Shown here: positions 25,121 to 35,862 of the stretch, piece after piece | How the letters are laid out: every line of letters starts with the position of its first letter | Position numbering within the stretch: position 1 is the first letter of the stretch | Source of the DNA: Neolewinella persica DSM 23188 | GTDB lineage: Bacteria; Bacteroidota; Bacteroidia; Chitinophagales; Saprospiraceae | Assembly (NCBI RefSeq): GCF_000373105.1 | Contig: NZ_KB890418.1 | Coordinates: 100,472-164,471 of the forward strand | Direction of reading: 5' to 3' | DNA length: 64,000 nt | Notes under the pieces: model-generated | The model's database searches: none | What the model was told of the DNA's origin: nothing | The model's input: only the letters and a program-made list of their open reading frames with translations | Program-made: the position numbers and the translations under genes

Positions 25121-25317
25121 TCGCTTTGCTCCTGTTGCGCGCGCGCTTCGCTCCTGTTGCAGGAGTTACAGGATTGGTTTATTTTGCAACACCTGCAACA
25201 CCTGCAACACCTGCAACTGGGCGCGAAGCGTCCCTGCAACACCTGCAACTGGGCGCGAAGCGTCTCTGCAACACCTGCAACTGGGCGCGAAGCGTCCCTG
25301 CAACTGGGCGCGCAGCG
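25121..25317. repeat. 32-bp tandem repeat with inverted partners
   Basis: From 25183 a 9-bp unit (CCTGCAACA) repeats three times and passes into a 32-bp unit, TGCAACACCTGCAACTGGGC then GCGAAGCGTCCC, present three times plus a shortened fourth copy ending in GCGCAGCGCC. At 25121-25160 two direct copies of CGCTT(T/C)GCTCCTGTTGC lie in inverse orientation to the GCAACTGGGCGCGAAGCG part. The 32-bp length is not a multiple of three. It fills the space between the lactonase promoter and the stop codon of the ATPase gene. There are no variable spacers, so it is not a CRISPR. Confidence 0.85.
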
Positions 25318-25321
25318 CCCC

Positions 25322-26806
25322 TTATCCAAAGTCCAGGTCCTCACTGCCAAACATATCCGCCAGGACATCTCTGAAACTGAGGCTGTTTTGCATCGTCTCT
25401 TTGTTCAGTACGTCGGTTTCCGCAAGGCCCTGTAAGACCAACTCCATCAGCAGGTAGGTTTCCTCCTTGCCAAGCTTTCGGTCGTGCAAGTGGCCGGTGA
25501 CGAATTTGCGCAGGCCGGCGACGCCGTCCAACGCCTTATGATAGTCGTCGTTGGAGGCATCATTGAGCAGTTCCACCACATTGCCTCCGCTGAAGAAGGC
25601 TCGGATGATGCCATAAGGGTCACTGTCTGAACGGCCACTGGCTTCGGCCTCTTCCGGGTTTGGAAAGAGTTCCAGGAAACTGGTTTTTATGCTTTGGCTG
25701 AGGAGCTTCATGGCTACCCCGTAAGCACCTTCCTGTTCTCCTTCGTAGACGAGTTCTACTTTACCGGTAATGGCAGGAACCACCCCCCAAAAGTCAGTAA
25801 TGCGGGCATTCGTTTTCTTATCACCGGCGAGCAGCGCGCGGCGCTCCGCCGTAGAAATCAGGTTTTCCAGTGCGGTGATGCTCAGGCGGGCCGATACGCC
25901 GGATTTTTCGTCAATGTATTCGCTTTCCCGTGCCGCAAAGGCGAGTTGCTCCAACATGGTGTTAAGTAGGTCGTCTACGGCTACCATTTCCGACTGAGAC
26001 TTCACCAGGTCCGCTTCTTGTTGCGTGATGGCCTTGGCGATCTCGATGGTCTTGGGGTAGTGGGTCAGGATCTGGCTCTGAATCCGGTCCTTAAGTGGTG
26101 TAATAATACTGCCCCGGTTGGTGTAGTCTTCGGGATTAGCGGTGAAAAGGAACTGAATGTCAAGCGGCAGGCGCAGCTTGAAGCCCCGGATCTGAATGTC
26201 GCCTTCCTGCAGGATGTTGAAAAGGGAAACCTGAATGCGGGCCTGGAGGTCAGGAAGTTCATTGATGACAAAAATTCCCCGGTGGGCGCGCGGGACCAGG
26301 CCGTAGTGGATCACCCGTTCGTCGGCATAGGTCAGCTTGAGGGTGGCGGCTTTGATGGGGTCCACGTCGCCAATGAGGTCAGCGACGGAGACATCGGGCG
26401 TCGCCAGTTTTTCGACGTACCGCTCATCACGGTGTACCCATTCAATGGGCGTTGCGTCTCCGTGCTGGGCAATGAGGTCTTCCGCGTAGCGGCTGATGGG
26501 TGCCAGCGGATCATCATTGAGTTCACTGCCAGCCACTACCGGCATATATTCATCTAAGAGGTTTACCAGCAGGCGGGCAATTCTGGTCTTCGCCTGTCCG
26601 CGCAGGCCAAGTAACAGAATACTGTGCCGACTCAATACGGCACGTTGAATATCGGGTAGTACCGAATCGTCGAAACCGATAATGCCGGGAAAGACTTCCT
26701 CTTTGGCCTTTAATTTTTTGATCAGGTTATCACGTAGTTCCTGCTTTACGGAGCGGGAAGTATAGCCAGTGGCGCGTAGTTCGCCGAGGGTTTTAGCTTG
26801 GGGCAT
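25322..26806 (-). CDS. MoxR/magnesium-chelatase-type AAA+ ATPase
   Basis: 494-residue AAA+ ATPase related to the ChlI/BchI subunit and MoxR proteins, which usually act as chaperones with a VWA-domain partner. Walker A reads GLRGQAKT (67-74), an Ala in place of the third Gly. The Walker B position reads FVINELPDL, an Asn in place of the Asp. From memory these forms recur in a widespread subfamily that also shows LATPDVSVADLIGDVDPIK, IQVSLFNILQEGDIQIRGF and FTANPEDYTNRG, all present here. Residues ~380-494 form a helical C-terminal domain. No signal peptide. No VWA gene adjoins: the upstream neighbour is divergent. Cellular role unknown. Confidence 0.85.
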   Translation of the reverse strand: MPQAKTLGELRATGYTSRSVKQELRDNLIKKLKAKEEVFPGIIGFDDSVLPDIQRAVLSRHSILLLGLRGQAKTRIARLLVNLLDEYMPVVAGSELNDDPLAPISRYAEDLIAQHGDATPIEWVHRDERYVEKLATPDVSVADLIGDVDPIKAATLKLTYADERVIHYGLVPRAHRGIFVINELPDLQARIQVSLFNILQEGDIQIRGFKLRLPLDIQFLFTANPEDYTNRGSIITPLKDRIQSQILTHYPKTIEIAKAITQQEADLVKSQSEMVAVDDLLNTMLEQLAFAARESEYIDEKSGVSARLSITALENLISTAERRALLAGDKKTNARITDFWGVVPAITGKVELVYEGEQEGAYGVAMKLLSQSIKTSFLELFPNPEEAEASGRSDSDPYGIIRAFFSGGNVVELLNDASNDDYHKALDGVAGLRKFVTGHLHDRKLGKEETYLLMELVLQGLAETDVLNKETMQNSLSFRDVLADMFGSEDLDFG

Positions 26807-26886
26807 AAGTCTTTTATTTTGGGGTTGCGGATGGTAAACGATGGAGGGCGTAGATAGTTCTTGCTTGGGTGAAAGCGGAAGGGGAG

Positions 26887-26903
26887 GGCGCGGCCGCCGG
26901 TGC
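26887..26903 (-). repeat. Dispersed 17-nt motif (intergenic)
   Basis: GGCGCGGCCGCCGGTGC, one difference from the minus-strand consensus, in the 285-base divergent gap between the ATPase gene and 27092. Confidence 0.7.
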
Positions 26904-27091
26904 CGGGAAAGGATGGAGGAGCAATGGGTCAGGGCCGTGCGACCCGAATGGATGCTTCCTCAAAATTCGGGTGCCGGTTGTTCCTCCAGTTGTAAATGAA
27001 GCGTTTTTCTAACGCTGGCTGGGGTTAAAAGCGCCGAAATAAGACCGAAGGCTAAATCCCAGGCAAGCGCTTACATTTGAGGTAAAAAAGT

Positions 27092-27364
27092 ATGCCAAAA
27101 TTTAAGGAATTCATCGGTCAGGAAGTACTCAACCTGGCCATCGGTTACCTGGCTGGTTTGTTGGCTTCCAACCTGGTCACTACATTTTTCGTCAAACGGG
27201 GAATCGGCAACCTATGGGGCCTTACCTCCGGTCGTGATGCCCTCAAACGGGATACCTACGACTGGCTGTTGTTCATCAGTTCTTACGTGATCGGTCTCGC
27301 GGTCATGATCGGCGTGCAGTACGGGATGAGGCGGTTGCGCGGTCAAAAGACGGAAACGGTCTGA
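27092..27364 (+). CDS. Small two-helix membrane protein
   Basis: 90 residues. Two predicted membrane helices, about 12-33 (LAIGYLAGLLASNLVTTFF) and 58-78 (WLLFISSYVIGLAVMIGVQYG), are separated by a polar loop (GIGNLWGLTSGRDALKRDTY), with a basic C-terminus (RRLRGQKTE). The family was not recognised and it is probably an inner-membrane protein. The stop codon overlaps a longer reading of the next frame, but the next gene is better started at 27427, leaving 62 bases between the genes. The two could share a transcript. No paralogue was seen in the window. Confidence 0.7.
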   Translation: MPKFKEFIGQEVLNLAIGYLAGLLASNLVTTFFVKRGIGNLWGLTSGRDALKRDTYDWLLFISSYVIGLAVMIGVQYGMRRLRGQKTETV

Positions 27365-27426
27365 TGATCAATCCCATGCAGCGAATTTCACCTGGAAACG
27401 TTCCTACTTCTAAACCCTGTTTATTT

Positions 27427-28164
27427 ATGAAGTACTGCTTTTTCTGCTTGTGCCTGCTATTGACGGCCGGCGAACTCTTTGCCCAGAGTAATCCTCCGGC
27501 CCGCGTGAGTAAGCGCTGGCTGGAGAGCCTGGATTCGACCACCCAACGCGAAGTGCTGGAGGAAAGCCGCTTCGCGGCCGGCACAGATATGGAACGGGGG
27601 TTCGGCCTGCACCTTATGCCCTTCAGCTTTATCAACGTGCTGCCCCGCCTGCGACTGGGCGCGCAGTTCAAAAGTAACCGGTTCAGTTACCTGCTGGACG
27701 TTGAGTATGGCTTTGATCGCTCTTCTGACTTACCAAATGACCTGGCTAAACGGGATTATAGCTTTTTTGGTCTTCGACCGGAAATACGGTACGATGTAGG
27801 TAGGAATTACCGGGATGTTTACGTCGGCTTAGAGTTGCCGGTGACCTTCATGGAGCGTAATATTCAGGGCAGGTTCACTACGCTGGAAGGAGACCGGTTA
27901 TCCGTTGATGTTGCCCGACAAGACCGTTTCCGCCTATCGGCTATCGGCAAAGTTGGTATTCAGCGTCTTATTGGCCGTCACCTTTTCATTGATGTATACA
28001 CGGGGCTGGGTGTTTTTTTAAGGGACGTGAAATACACCGACCGGGTAGGCGTACGAGAAGACATTGACGATTTTGAAGAATGGGGATTCTTCGGCCCGGT
28101 GCAGGAAGGCAGGCGGTGGTTGCCGGAGATGGCACTGGGGTGTCGGGTCGGATGGTGGTTTTGA
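27427..28164 (+). CDS. Outer-membrane beta-barrel-like protein
   Basis: 245 residues from the ATG at 27427, chosen because it begins a clean signal peptide (MKYCFFCLCLLLTAGELFAQ). The rest has the alternating pattern of an 8- to 10-strand outer-membrane barrel: LRLGAQFKSNRFSYLLDVEYGF, YSFFGLRPEIRYD, RDVYVGLELPVTF, RLSAIGKVGIQ, HLFIDVYTGLGVF, and a last strand ending in a terminal aromatic (RVGWWF), the usual insertion signal for such barrels. It resembles DUF3575-type proteins, but the family is not certain. It follows the small membrane protein at 27092 and precedes the receptor-like gene by 158 bases. Function unknown. Confidence 0.75.
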   Translation: MKYCFFCLCLLLTAGELFAQSNPPARVSKRWLESLDSTTQREVLEESRFAAGTDMERGFGLHLMPFSFINVLPRLRLGAQFKSNRFSYLLDVEYGFDRSSDLPNDLAKRDYSFFGLRPEIRYDVGRNYRDVYVGLELPVTFMERNIQGRFTTLEGDRLSVDVARQDRFRLSAIGKVGIQRLIGRHLFIDVYTGLGVFLRDVKYTDRVGVREDIDDFEEWGFFGPVQEGRRWLPEMALGCRVGWWF

Positions 28165-28322
28165 AAGGGGGAATTATTGAGGTCTTGAGGAGAACCAGGC
28201 AGAAGTATAATTTTAGAGTCGGAGCTATTTAGAAAAATTTCTAATAAAGGAAGAAGCGCAACAAAAACTGCCTGTTTTTCTTAGACGGTTAATTCTTCGA
28301 AGCCCCCTTAAAGTCAAACTCA

Positions 28323-30725
28323 GTGAGATACCTCTACGCCTTTATACTTATCTTAATGCTTTCAACGGTTGGTTTTACGCAGCCTGGAAGTGCTGTAGTT
28401 GCATCCGGTAGGGTGATTCAGGAGGATAATGAAGCGGTTCTCTCTTTTGCTACCGTGATTGCCTACTCCGCCGCTGACAGTTCCATGGTGACGAATGCAA
28501 CCACTGACCTGGATGGAAAATTCTCCTTTAATATCCAGCCTGGCAGCTATTACCTGGTGCTCCAGTTTCTAGGTTATGAGAATAATACGCTATCGGATAT
28601 AATCATCCCCGCTACCGTAAAGAAGAAAGATCTGGGCCAACTAACGATGCGACAAGCTGGCGTTGAGCTTGACCTTATTGAGGTTACGACCGAACGCAGT
28701 AGTATGGCGCTAAAACTGGACAAACGCGTCTTTACCGTTGGAAAAGACCTTACCAGCGCGGGTAGTACTGCGGCCGACATTCTCAACAACGTACCCTCCG
28801 TAACGGTGGATACCGAAGGAGCGGTGAGTCTGCGGGGTAGTAACGGTGTGCGGATTCTGGTGGATGGTAAGCCTTCAGCTATGCTAAGTTCCGGAGATCT
28901 TGACGCACTTCGGAGGATGCAGGGAGACATCATTGAATCCGTCGAAGTCATTACCAATCCTTCAGCCAAATATGAGGCGGAAGGGGAGGCCGGGATCATT
29001 AACATCATTCTCAAAAAGGATAAGAAGAAGGGCTTCAATGGTTCCTTCGGTGCTAACGTCGGGGTTCCCGAAAATTTTGGAGCGAGTTATAACCTTAATT
29101 ATCGACGCAATAACCTCAATTTCTTCTCTAATTTCGGCGTCGGCTACCAACGTACTCCGGGAGGCGGCAGTGCTACCCAGCGTTTCTTCGACGAAGGAGG
29201 CCGGCTCGTGGATGCCTTCGATAGTCAGACCGACCAGGACCGCGGCGGACTCGGCGGTAACCTCCAGTTGGGGCTGGATTGGTACCTCTCAGAACGAAAC
29301 GTGCTCACCGGCTCACTGCTCTACCGTAAATCTAGCGACGAGAATTTCGCTACCGTCACCTACCGGGACCTCAACAGTTCGGGCGATGTGACGGATACCA
29401 CCATCCGTGAAGGCACCGAAGATTCCAACAACGAACAGCTGGAAACGGCGCTCTCTTTCAAACGTACTTTTGACCAGAAGGACCGGGAATTCACCATCGA
29501 CTTCAAGTATATTCTTGATGATGACCTTGAGCTTACCGATTTTACCCAGACCAGCACGATACTTGAAGATAACAGACTGCAAAATGCCAGTAATACTGAA
29601 TACGAAACTAATCTGCTACTCCAGACAGATTACGTGCATCCCTTCAACGATAGCCTCAAGCTGGAGGGAGGTCTGCGGACGGCGCTAAGGACGATCAGAA
29701 ATGCTTTTCTGGTGGAGGAGGCCGATGCCGCCGGCCAGTTCATTCCCCTTTCTGATTTCGACGACGAATTGGAGTACACCGAAAATATCTACGCAGCCTA
29801 CTTCATCGGTTCCGGAGAATTTGGTAATGTGGGGGTTCAGGCTGGATTGCGTGGAGAACTATCGGATATCAATGCAACCTTATTAAAGGCAGAGACTGAG
29901 AGCCCGCAAAATTATTTCAGCCTTTTTCCGAGCGCATCAGTGTCTTACCAGTTGGCAGAAACAACACAGATTCAAGCGAGCTATAGTCGACGTCTTAGTC
30001 GTCCCTATTTTCGCCTGCTGCTTCCCTTTTCTAATTTTAATGATCCTCGTGGTAACCCAATGGGGAACCCTTCATTACGACCTGAATTTACCGACTCCTA
30101 CGAAGTTAGCGGGTTGCGTTATTTAACTAAAGGTTCCGTCCTTGCGAGCATCTACTACCGCCGAACAACGGGAGTCATCGAACGATTGGTCCTTCCTAAC
30201 GGAGACGGCACTACCACTCGCTTCCCGGTTAACCTTGCTACACGAAACGCATTTGGTGTTGAATTTAATTTTAATTACGACCTGAACGATTGGTGGAAGG
30301 TAAATGCTGATTTTAATCTTTACCAGGCCGACATCCAGGGGAGCTACCAGGAGCAAGATTATTCCGCTAATATTGCTTCCTGGAGTGGCAGGATCAATAA
30401 TCAGGTTGAGCTAAGCAAAAAGCTGGATTTTCAAATTTCTTTTGATTACCAGGCACCCGAAAATAACGCCCAGGGCCGTACCCTTTCTCGTTACTCATTA
30501 GATATTGGAGCGTCACTTGACGTGCTACGAGGAAAGGGATCACTTACCCTTAGCGGCCGCGATATCTTTAATACCCGTATTGAACGTCGCATCGTCGACC
30601 TCCCGGGCTTCAAATCGGAAAGCAATTTTCAATGGCGTCGATCACAAAGCGTAGTGATGGGCTTTGTCTATCGATTAAATCAGGACAAACAACCCAAAGG
30701 ACCGCGAGCTGATGAGTCCAATTAG
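28323..30725 (+). CDS. TonB-receptor-like outer-membrane protein with carboxypeptidase-regulatory domain
   Basis: 800 residues starting at GTG 28323, with signal peptide RYLYAFILILMLSTVGFTQ. Residues ~25-110 are a CarboxypepD_reg-like beta-sandwich (SGRVIQEDNEAVLSFATV, TTDLDGKFSFNIQPGSYYL). A plug-like domain follows (AADILNNVPSVTVDTEGAVSLRG, then VRILVDGKPS and SVEVITNPSAKYEAEG). The remaining ~550 residues are the barrel; QASYSRRLSRPYFRLLLPF and NPSLRPEFTDSYE are typical of the OMP_b-brl_3 group. No SusD partner or TonB-box-linked transporter adjoins, so the cargo (siderophore, peptide, other) cannot be predicted. The final strand ends RADESN, without a clear terminal Phe. Confidence 0.88.
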   Translation: MRYLYAFILILMLSTVGFTQPGSAVVASGRVIQEDNEAVLSFATVIAYSAADSSMVTNATTDLDGKFSFNIQPGSYYLVLQFLGYENNTLSDIIIPATVKKKDLGQLTMRQAGVELDLIEVTTERSSMALKLDKRVFTVGKDLTSAGSTAADILNNVPSVTVDTEGAVSLRGSNGVRILVDGKPSAMLSSGDLDALRRMQGDIIESVEVITNPSAKYEAEGEAGIINIILKKDKKKGFNGSFGANVGVPENFGASYNLNYRRNNLNFFSNFGVGYQRTPGGGSATQRFFDEGGRLVDAFDSQTDQDRGGLGGNLQLGLDWYLSERNVLTGSLLYRKSSDENFATVTYRDLNSSGDVTDTTIREGTEDSNNEQLETALSFKRTFDQKDREFTIDFKYILDDDLELTDFTQTSTILEDNRLQNASNTEYETNLLLQTDYVHPFNDSLKLEGGLRTALRTIRNAFLVEEADAAGQFIPLSDFDDELEYTENIYAAYFIGSGEFGNVGVQAGLRGELSDINATLLKAETESPQNYFSLFPSASVSYQLAETTQIQASYSRRLSRPYFRLLLPFSNFNDPRGNPMGNPSLRPEFTDSYEVSGLRYLTKGSVLASIYYRRTTGVIERLVLPNGDGTTTRFPVNLATRNAFGVEFNFNYDLNDWWKVNADFNLYQADIQGSYQEQDYSANIASWSGRINNQVELSKKLDFQISFDYQAPENNAQGRTLSRYSLDIGASLDVLRGKGSLTLSGRDIFNTRIERRIVDLPGFKSESNFQWRRSQSVVMGFVYRLNQDKQPKGPRADESN

Positions 30726-30818
30726 CCGATTGGCAGATCCATTATCCGTATGGGATATTGTTGCCAGACTTTACCTGCGATGATCTGGTGGATTAAATGT
30801 CCTGCGAAAATTCGCTAA

Positions 30819-32888
<2,070 letters not shown>

Positions 32889-32993
32889 TATAGTGGACAG
32901 CGTACTGTAGGGAATTTATTTCGCAAAAGTTTTACCGATATCGAGTAAGACTCACGATATCTTTAGGAGTATGATTTTAAGTGGCTTTTCGTA

Positions 32994-33033
32994 GGTAAAG
33001 TTGTAAGTTTGTGAGACCTATTTACAACTTACC
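32994..33033 (+). promoter_or_regulatory. -7 box enclosed in an inverted repeat
   Basis: GGTAAAGTTGTAA (32994-33006) is complementary, with one unpaired base, to TTACAACTTACC (33022-33033). The -7 box TAAGTTTG (33004-33011) lies at the end of the left arm. The arrangement suggests an operator or a 5' hairpin in the leader of the T9SS cargo gene at 33049. Confidence 0.5.
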
Positions 33034-33048
33034 TAAAGCAATCTATTA

Positions 33049-35544
33049 ATGTTAAGATTCTTATTGCCAATAGTCATGTTAATCATGACTAGCCTTTCTC
33101 TTTTTAGTCAAGAGGAAATCTTTCGCAAATATTACGGCCTGCCTTATCCCTGGGCGGAAGAAAAGGGATTCTCCATTGAAAAAACCGGAGAAGATGCCTT
33201 CGTACTCATAGGCACCAGGGAAAATGCTGAGTCTTCAAGTAACGACATCGCCTTCTGGACCATTGGCCCAACGGGAGGTTTTATCGACAGTACCGTGTGG
33301 GCACTACCTAAACATGAAGAACTACTGGAAACTTTTGGTGGGCCAGATGGCGGATTCCTCGTTGTCTATAATAGTGGATATTACAATGAACAAGATACGG
33401 TCAATTTGGCCTATTTTAACGCGGACGGTAGCCTAAGTTGGAATCAGTCGTTAATTGATCACGACGATCTAAGGGGGGGGATCAGGGGGCTTGACTTTAT
33501 CAGCTCGACGGAAGTGGTCCTTGTTTATGCTGAAAATGGAGATTTCCCGGAAACGGCACCTAAAGTAGCCAGCGTGTCGGCCACCGAAGGACTCGTGCCA
33601 CTTTTCACCTATCTTAATAATGGTTTCTCGGAAATATGGAGTCTTGAACGGCAGACGGATGGTAATCTTCTAATGACGGGAGGTCGAGGAGACGAGGTTT
33701 TTGTTACCCTGGTCACCCTAACTGGTGAAGTCCTTTGGGAACAATTATTTAAGTATGCTGTCAACGATCCCAATGCGCGTGCGTATGAGTTTCTCTCATC
33801 TGCTCACCGCCCTCCTGGTGATTCGGTAATTGTGGTTGCGGGAAGAAGGGACCTGAGCCGTGCTTTTATCACTATGGATACTTTGGGTAATCGAATTGAA
33901 GAGCACCTGATATCAGGATTAACCGATTTTCATGAAGGAGAAAGGGCGACCTGGTACGGAAAAAACAAAGTGTTCATCAATAATCCTGTTGACCAATACT
34001 ATCAACTCATTGAATTAAATAATTACGTCCCAACTAACACCTTTGTGGAAGAAAGCAGATATGTGGATGGTTTTGAATTATTCGGTTCGTATTATATAGA
34101 GAGTCGTGATATTATGCTCTCGGCGCTCTATGATGATGGTGATCAGGCTTTCTCGCGGTTTGATAATTCGGACCAATCTTTAACGTTTTTTAAAGGAGGA
34201 AGCGCCTGGTATGATGATGAAGAGAACGCACGCGGGATTGTTGCACTTCCGGATGGCAAATTATTGCTACAAACCGTCAGTGCAGGTCCAGATGGTCAGG
34301 CCGGTATAAGCTTTTGGACCATCGACTCTTTAGGCGAGCTACTTGTTGAACGCACAGTAGTCAACAATGGAGCATTTGTGGTGCCAACAAGGGACGGAAA
34401 TTTCCTGATTCATCATCGCAATAACACGGGGTTAGTGGTAACCAAAGCGGACCCGGCAGGAAATGAGTTGTGGAGGGCTGAACCCGAAACGGACCAAATT
34501 GGTTTCAGATCTAATTTTATAGCAGACCTTGGGCAAGGGGAATTTGCCTTTTCGGAAAGCAAGTTCACCATAGATGATGAAGGTAGTGGTTATTTCCGCT
34601 CCAGAGTTGTTTATGCCGATTCTACCGGTGCAGAATTGAATTCTTTTTATACGGAGCGAACGGGATTTTTTTCCTGTATGCAGGTAGACCAAGAAGGCAA
34701 CCTTCTTATTGCTGGATCCTCGTATGAGGATGACAGCACTCTTGTTGTTAGCTATGATCTTACAAGCGGGGTGGAGAACTGGAGGAATACCTACCAAATT
34801 CCGAACTTTAACTTCTCATCAGAGACGAAACTGCTTTCTATGCGCGACGGGGCAATTGGGGTTTTAAACTATATTGGTCGTAGAGGAAGTATTGAGGATA
34901 GGCAGCTTGATTTTAGAAAATTAGGTGCTGATGGTGCTGATCTTGGTAGGATAGTAATAGAAAGTGGACATTTTATCCCCTATGGACATCAACTGGCTCA
35001 ACGACCCAATGGTAAGGTTACGCTGGTGTTTGGCTACAACACCAGGAGGGTAGGCGACCCCCAATTACTCCGCGTTGTAGAGGTTGATCCGGTAGCGATG
35101 ACGTTAGTAAACACATTCGAATTTTCGAACTTTTATACGAGTATATATCCCGCAGATATTGCTTTCGTCGATACAGCCCGTACAGCCGTTATCGCCACTG
35201 GCTACGCTTCGGAAACAAGCATTTCCAGCGACGTTTTTGTTATCGTTTTTGATTCAGAAGGCAACATCACCGATATAAGAGGGCAGGAGGCCCTGCCGCT
35301 GGAGGTAACCATGAGCCCTAACCCGACGCCGGATGTGCTCTGGATTACTACTTCAGGAACCGCGACTACTGGACCGCTTAGTGTAGAACTGTTCGATGTA
35401 TCCGGCCAGCAGCTGGTTCGCAAAGAGTTCACTACTCCGGATCAAACTGAACTGGATCTGCGCCCATTTGCTGCTGGTACCTACTTTGTGTTGGTGCGCG
35501 ATCAGCAGGGGCGTTCCGTTACCCGCAAGGTGATCAAGCAATAG
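33049..35544 (+). CDS. Secreted protein with T9SS type A sorting domain
   Basis: 831 residues. Signal peptide 1-20 (LRFLLPIVMLIMTSLSLFSQ). Residues 20-750 carry repeating short beta units of the propeller type (TIGPTGGFIDSTVWALPK, DGNLLMTGGRGDE, DGKLLLQTVSAGPDGQ), usual in delta-60-repeat or SBBP-like surface proteins. The last ~75 residues are a type A sorting domain: SPNPTPDVLWI, VELFDVSGQQLV, then LDLRPFAAGTYFVLV and the end RSVTRKVIKQ. It is expected to cross the outer membrane by type IX secretion and stay on the surface or be released. No catalytic motif was recognised; function unknown. It may be regulated through the inverted repeat over its promoter. Confidence 0.87.
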   Translation: MLRFLLPIVMLIMTSLSLFSQEEIFRKYYGLPYPWAEEKGFSIEKTGEDAFVLIGTRENAESSSNDIAFWTIGPTGGFIDSTVWALPKHEELLETFGGPDGGFLVVYNSGYYNEQDTVNLAYFNADGSLSWNQSLIDHDDLRGGIRGLDFISSTEVVLVYAENGDFPETAPKVASVSATEGLVPLFTYLNNGFSEIWSLERQTDGNLLMTGGRGDEVFVTLVTLTGEVLWEQLFKYAVNDPNARAYEFLSSAHRPPGDSVIVVAGRRDLSRAFITMDTLGNRIEEHLISGLTDFHEGERATWYGKNKVFINNPVDQYYQLIELNNYVPTNTFVEESRYVDGFELFGSYYIESRDIMLSALYDDGDQAFSRFDNSDQSLTFFKGGSAWYDDEENARGIVALPDGKLLLQTVSAGPDGQAGISFWTIDSLGELLVERTVVNNGAFVVPTRDGNFLIHHRNNTGLVVTKADPAGNELWRAEPETDQIGFRSNFIADLGQGEFAFSESKFTIDDEGSGYFRSRVVYADSTGAELNSFYTERTGFFSCMQVDQEGNLLIAGSSYEDDSTLVVSYDLTSGVENWRNTYQIPNFNFSSETKLLSMRDGAIGVLNYIGRRGSIEDRQLDFRKLGADGADLGRIVIESGHFIPYGHQLAQRPNGKVTLVFGYNTRRVGDPQLLRVVEVDPVAMTLVNTFEFSNFYTSIYPADIAFVDTARTAVIATGYASETSISSDVFVIVFDSEGNITDIRGQEALPLEVTMSPNPTPDVLWITTSGTATTGPLSVELFDVSGQQLVRKEFTTPDQTELDLRPFAAGTYFVLVRDQQGRSVTRKVIKQ

Positions 35545-35680
35545 TCCTTGGAACTATCTAAGGCTCCCTGCCTCCGTCGAGGAAAGCCCGCCTTTGGTAG
35601 ACTAAGCGCTTCCTCTGCACGGTTCCCCGCAAAAACTTTTGCATATTTACTGGTAACTGCTGGTATAAACGAACTATTCG

Positions 35681-35862
35681 TATATTTGCAGCCATTTCGC
35701 GAAAACCGGGTCTGGGAGGCTCCGGTCTGGCGATTGCCGGGTTTCATACCGTTGGCCTTCGTAAGGAGGCTTTTGTTATGTAAACCGGCAGCTTCACCCT
35801 TTTTCAAATAGTGTTGGTCCTACCATAGGGTCGGCCCACGCTGAACCTAAATTTTTATCATT
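35681..35862 (+). promoter_or_regulatory. Promoter and structured leader of secDF
   Basis: TATATTTG (35681-35688) is an exact -7 box, giving a leader of about 165 nt. In the leader GCCGGGTTTCAT (near 35737) pairs, with two mismatches, with ATGTAAACCGGC (near 35777), enclosing CCTTCGTAAGG. A GGTCCTA...TAGGGTC motif lies nearer the start codon. A minimal ATG-TAA frame sits in the main stem. No known riboswitch was recognised. Control of secDF through a leader is known in other bacteria (arrest peptide VemP), but no such peptide is visible here. Confidence 0.45.

Noticed and set aside
25183..25317. CRISPR-like appearance of the tandem repeat
   Set aside because: Units are directly adjacent without variable spacers, and no cas gene is present.
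25157..25435. Open frames across the 32-bp tandem repeat
   Set aside because: The unit length is not a multiple of three and the frames encode only repeat-derived low-complexity peptide.
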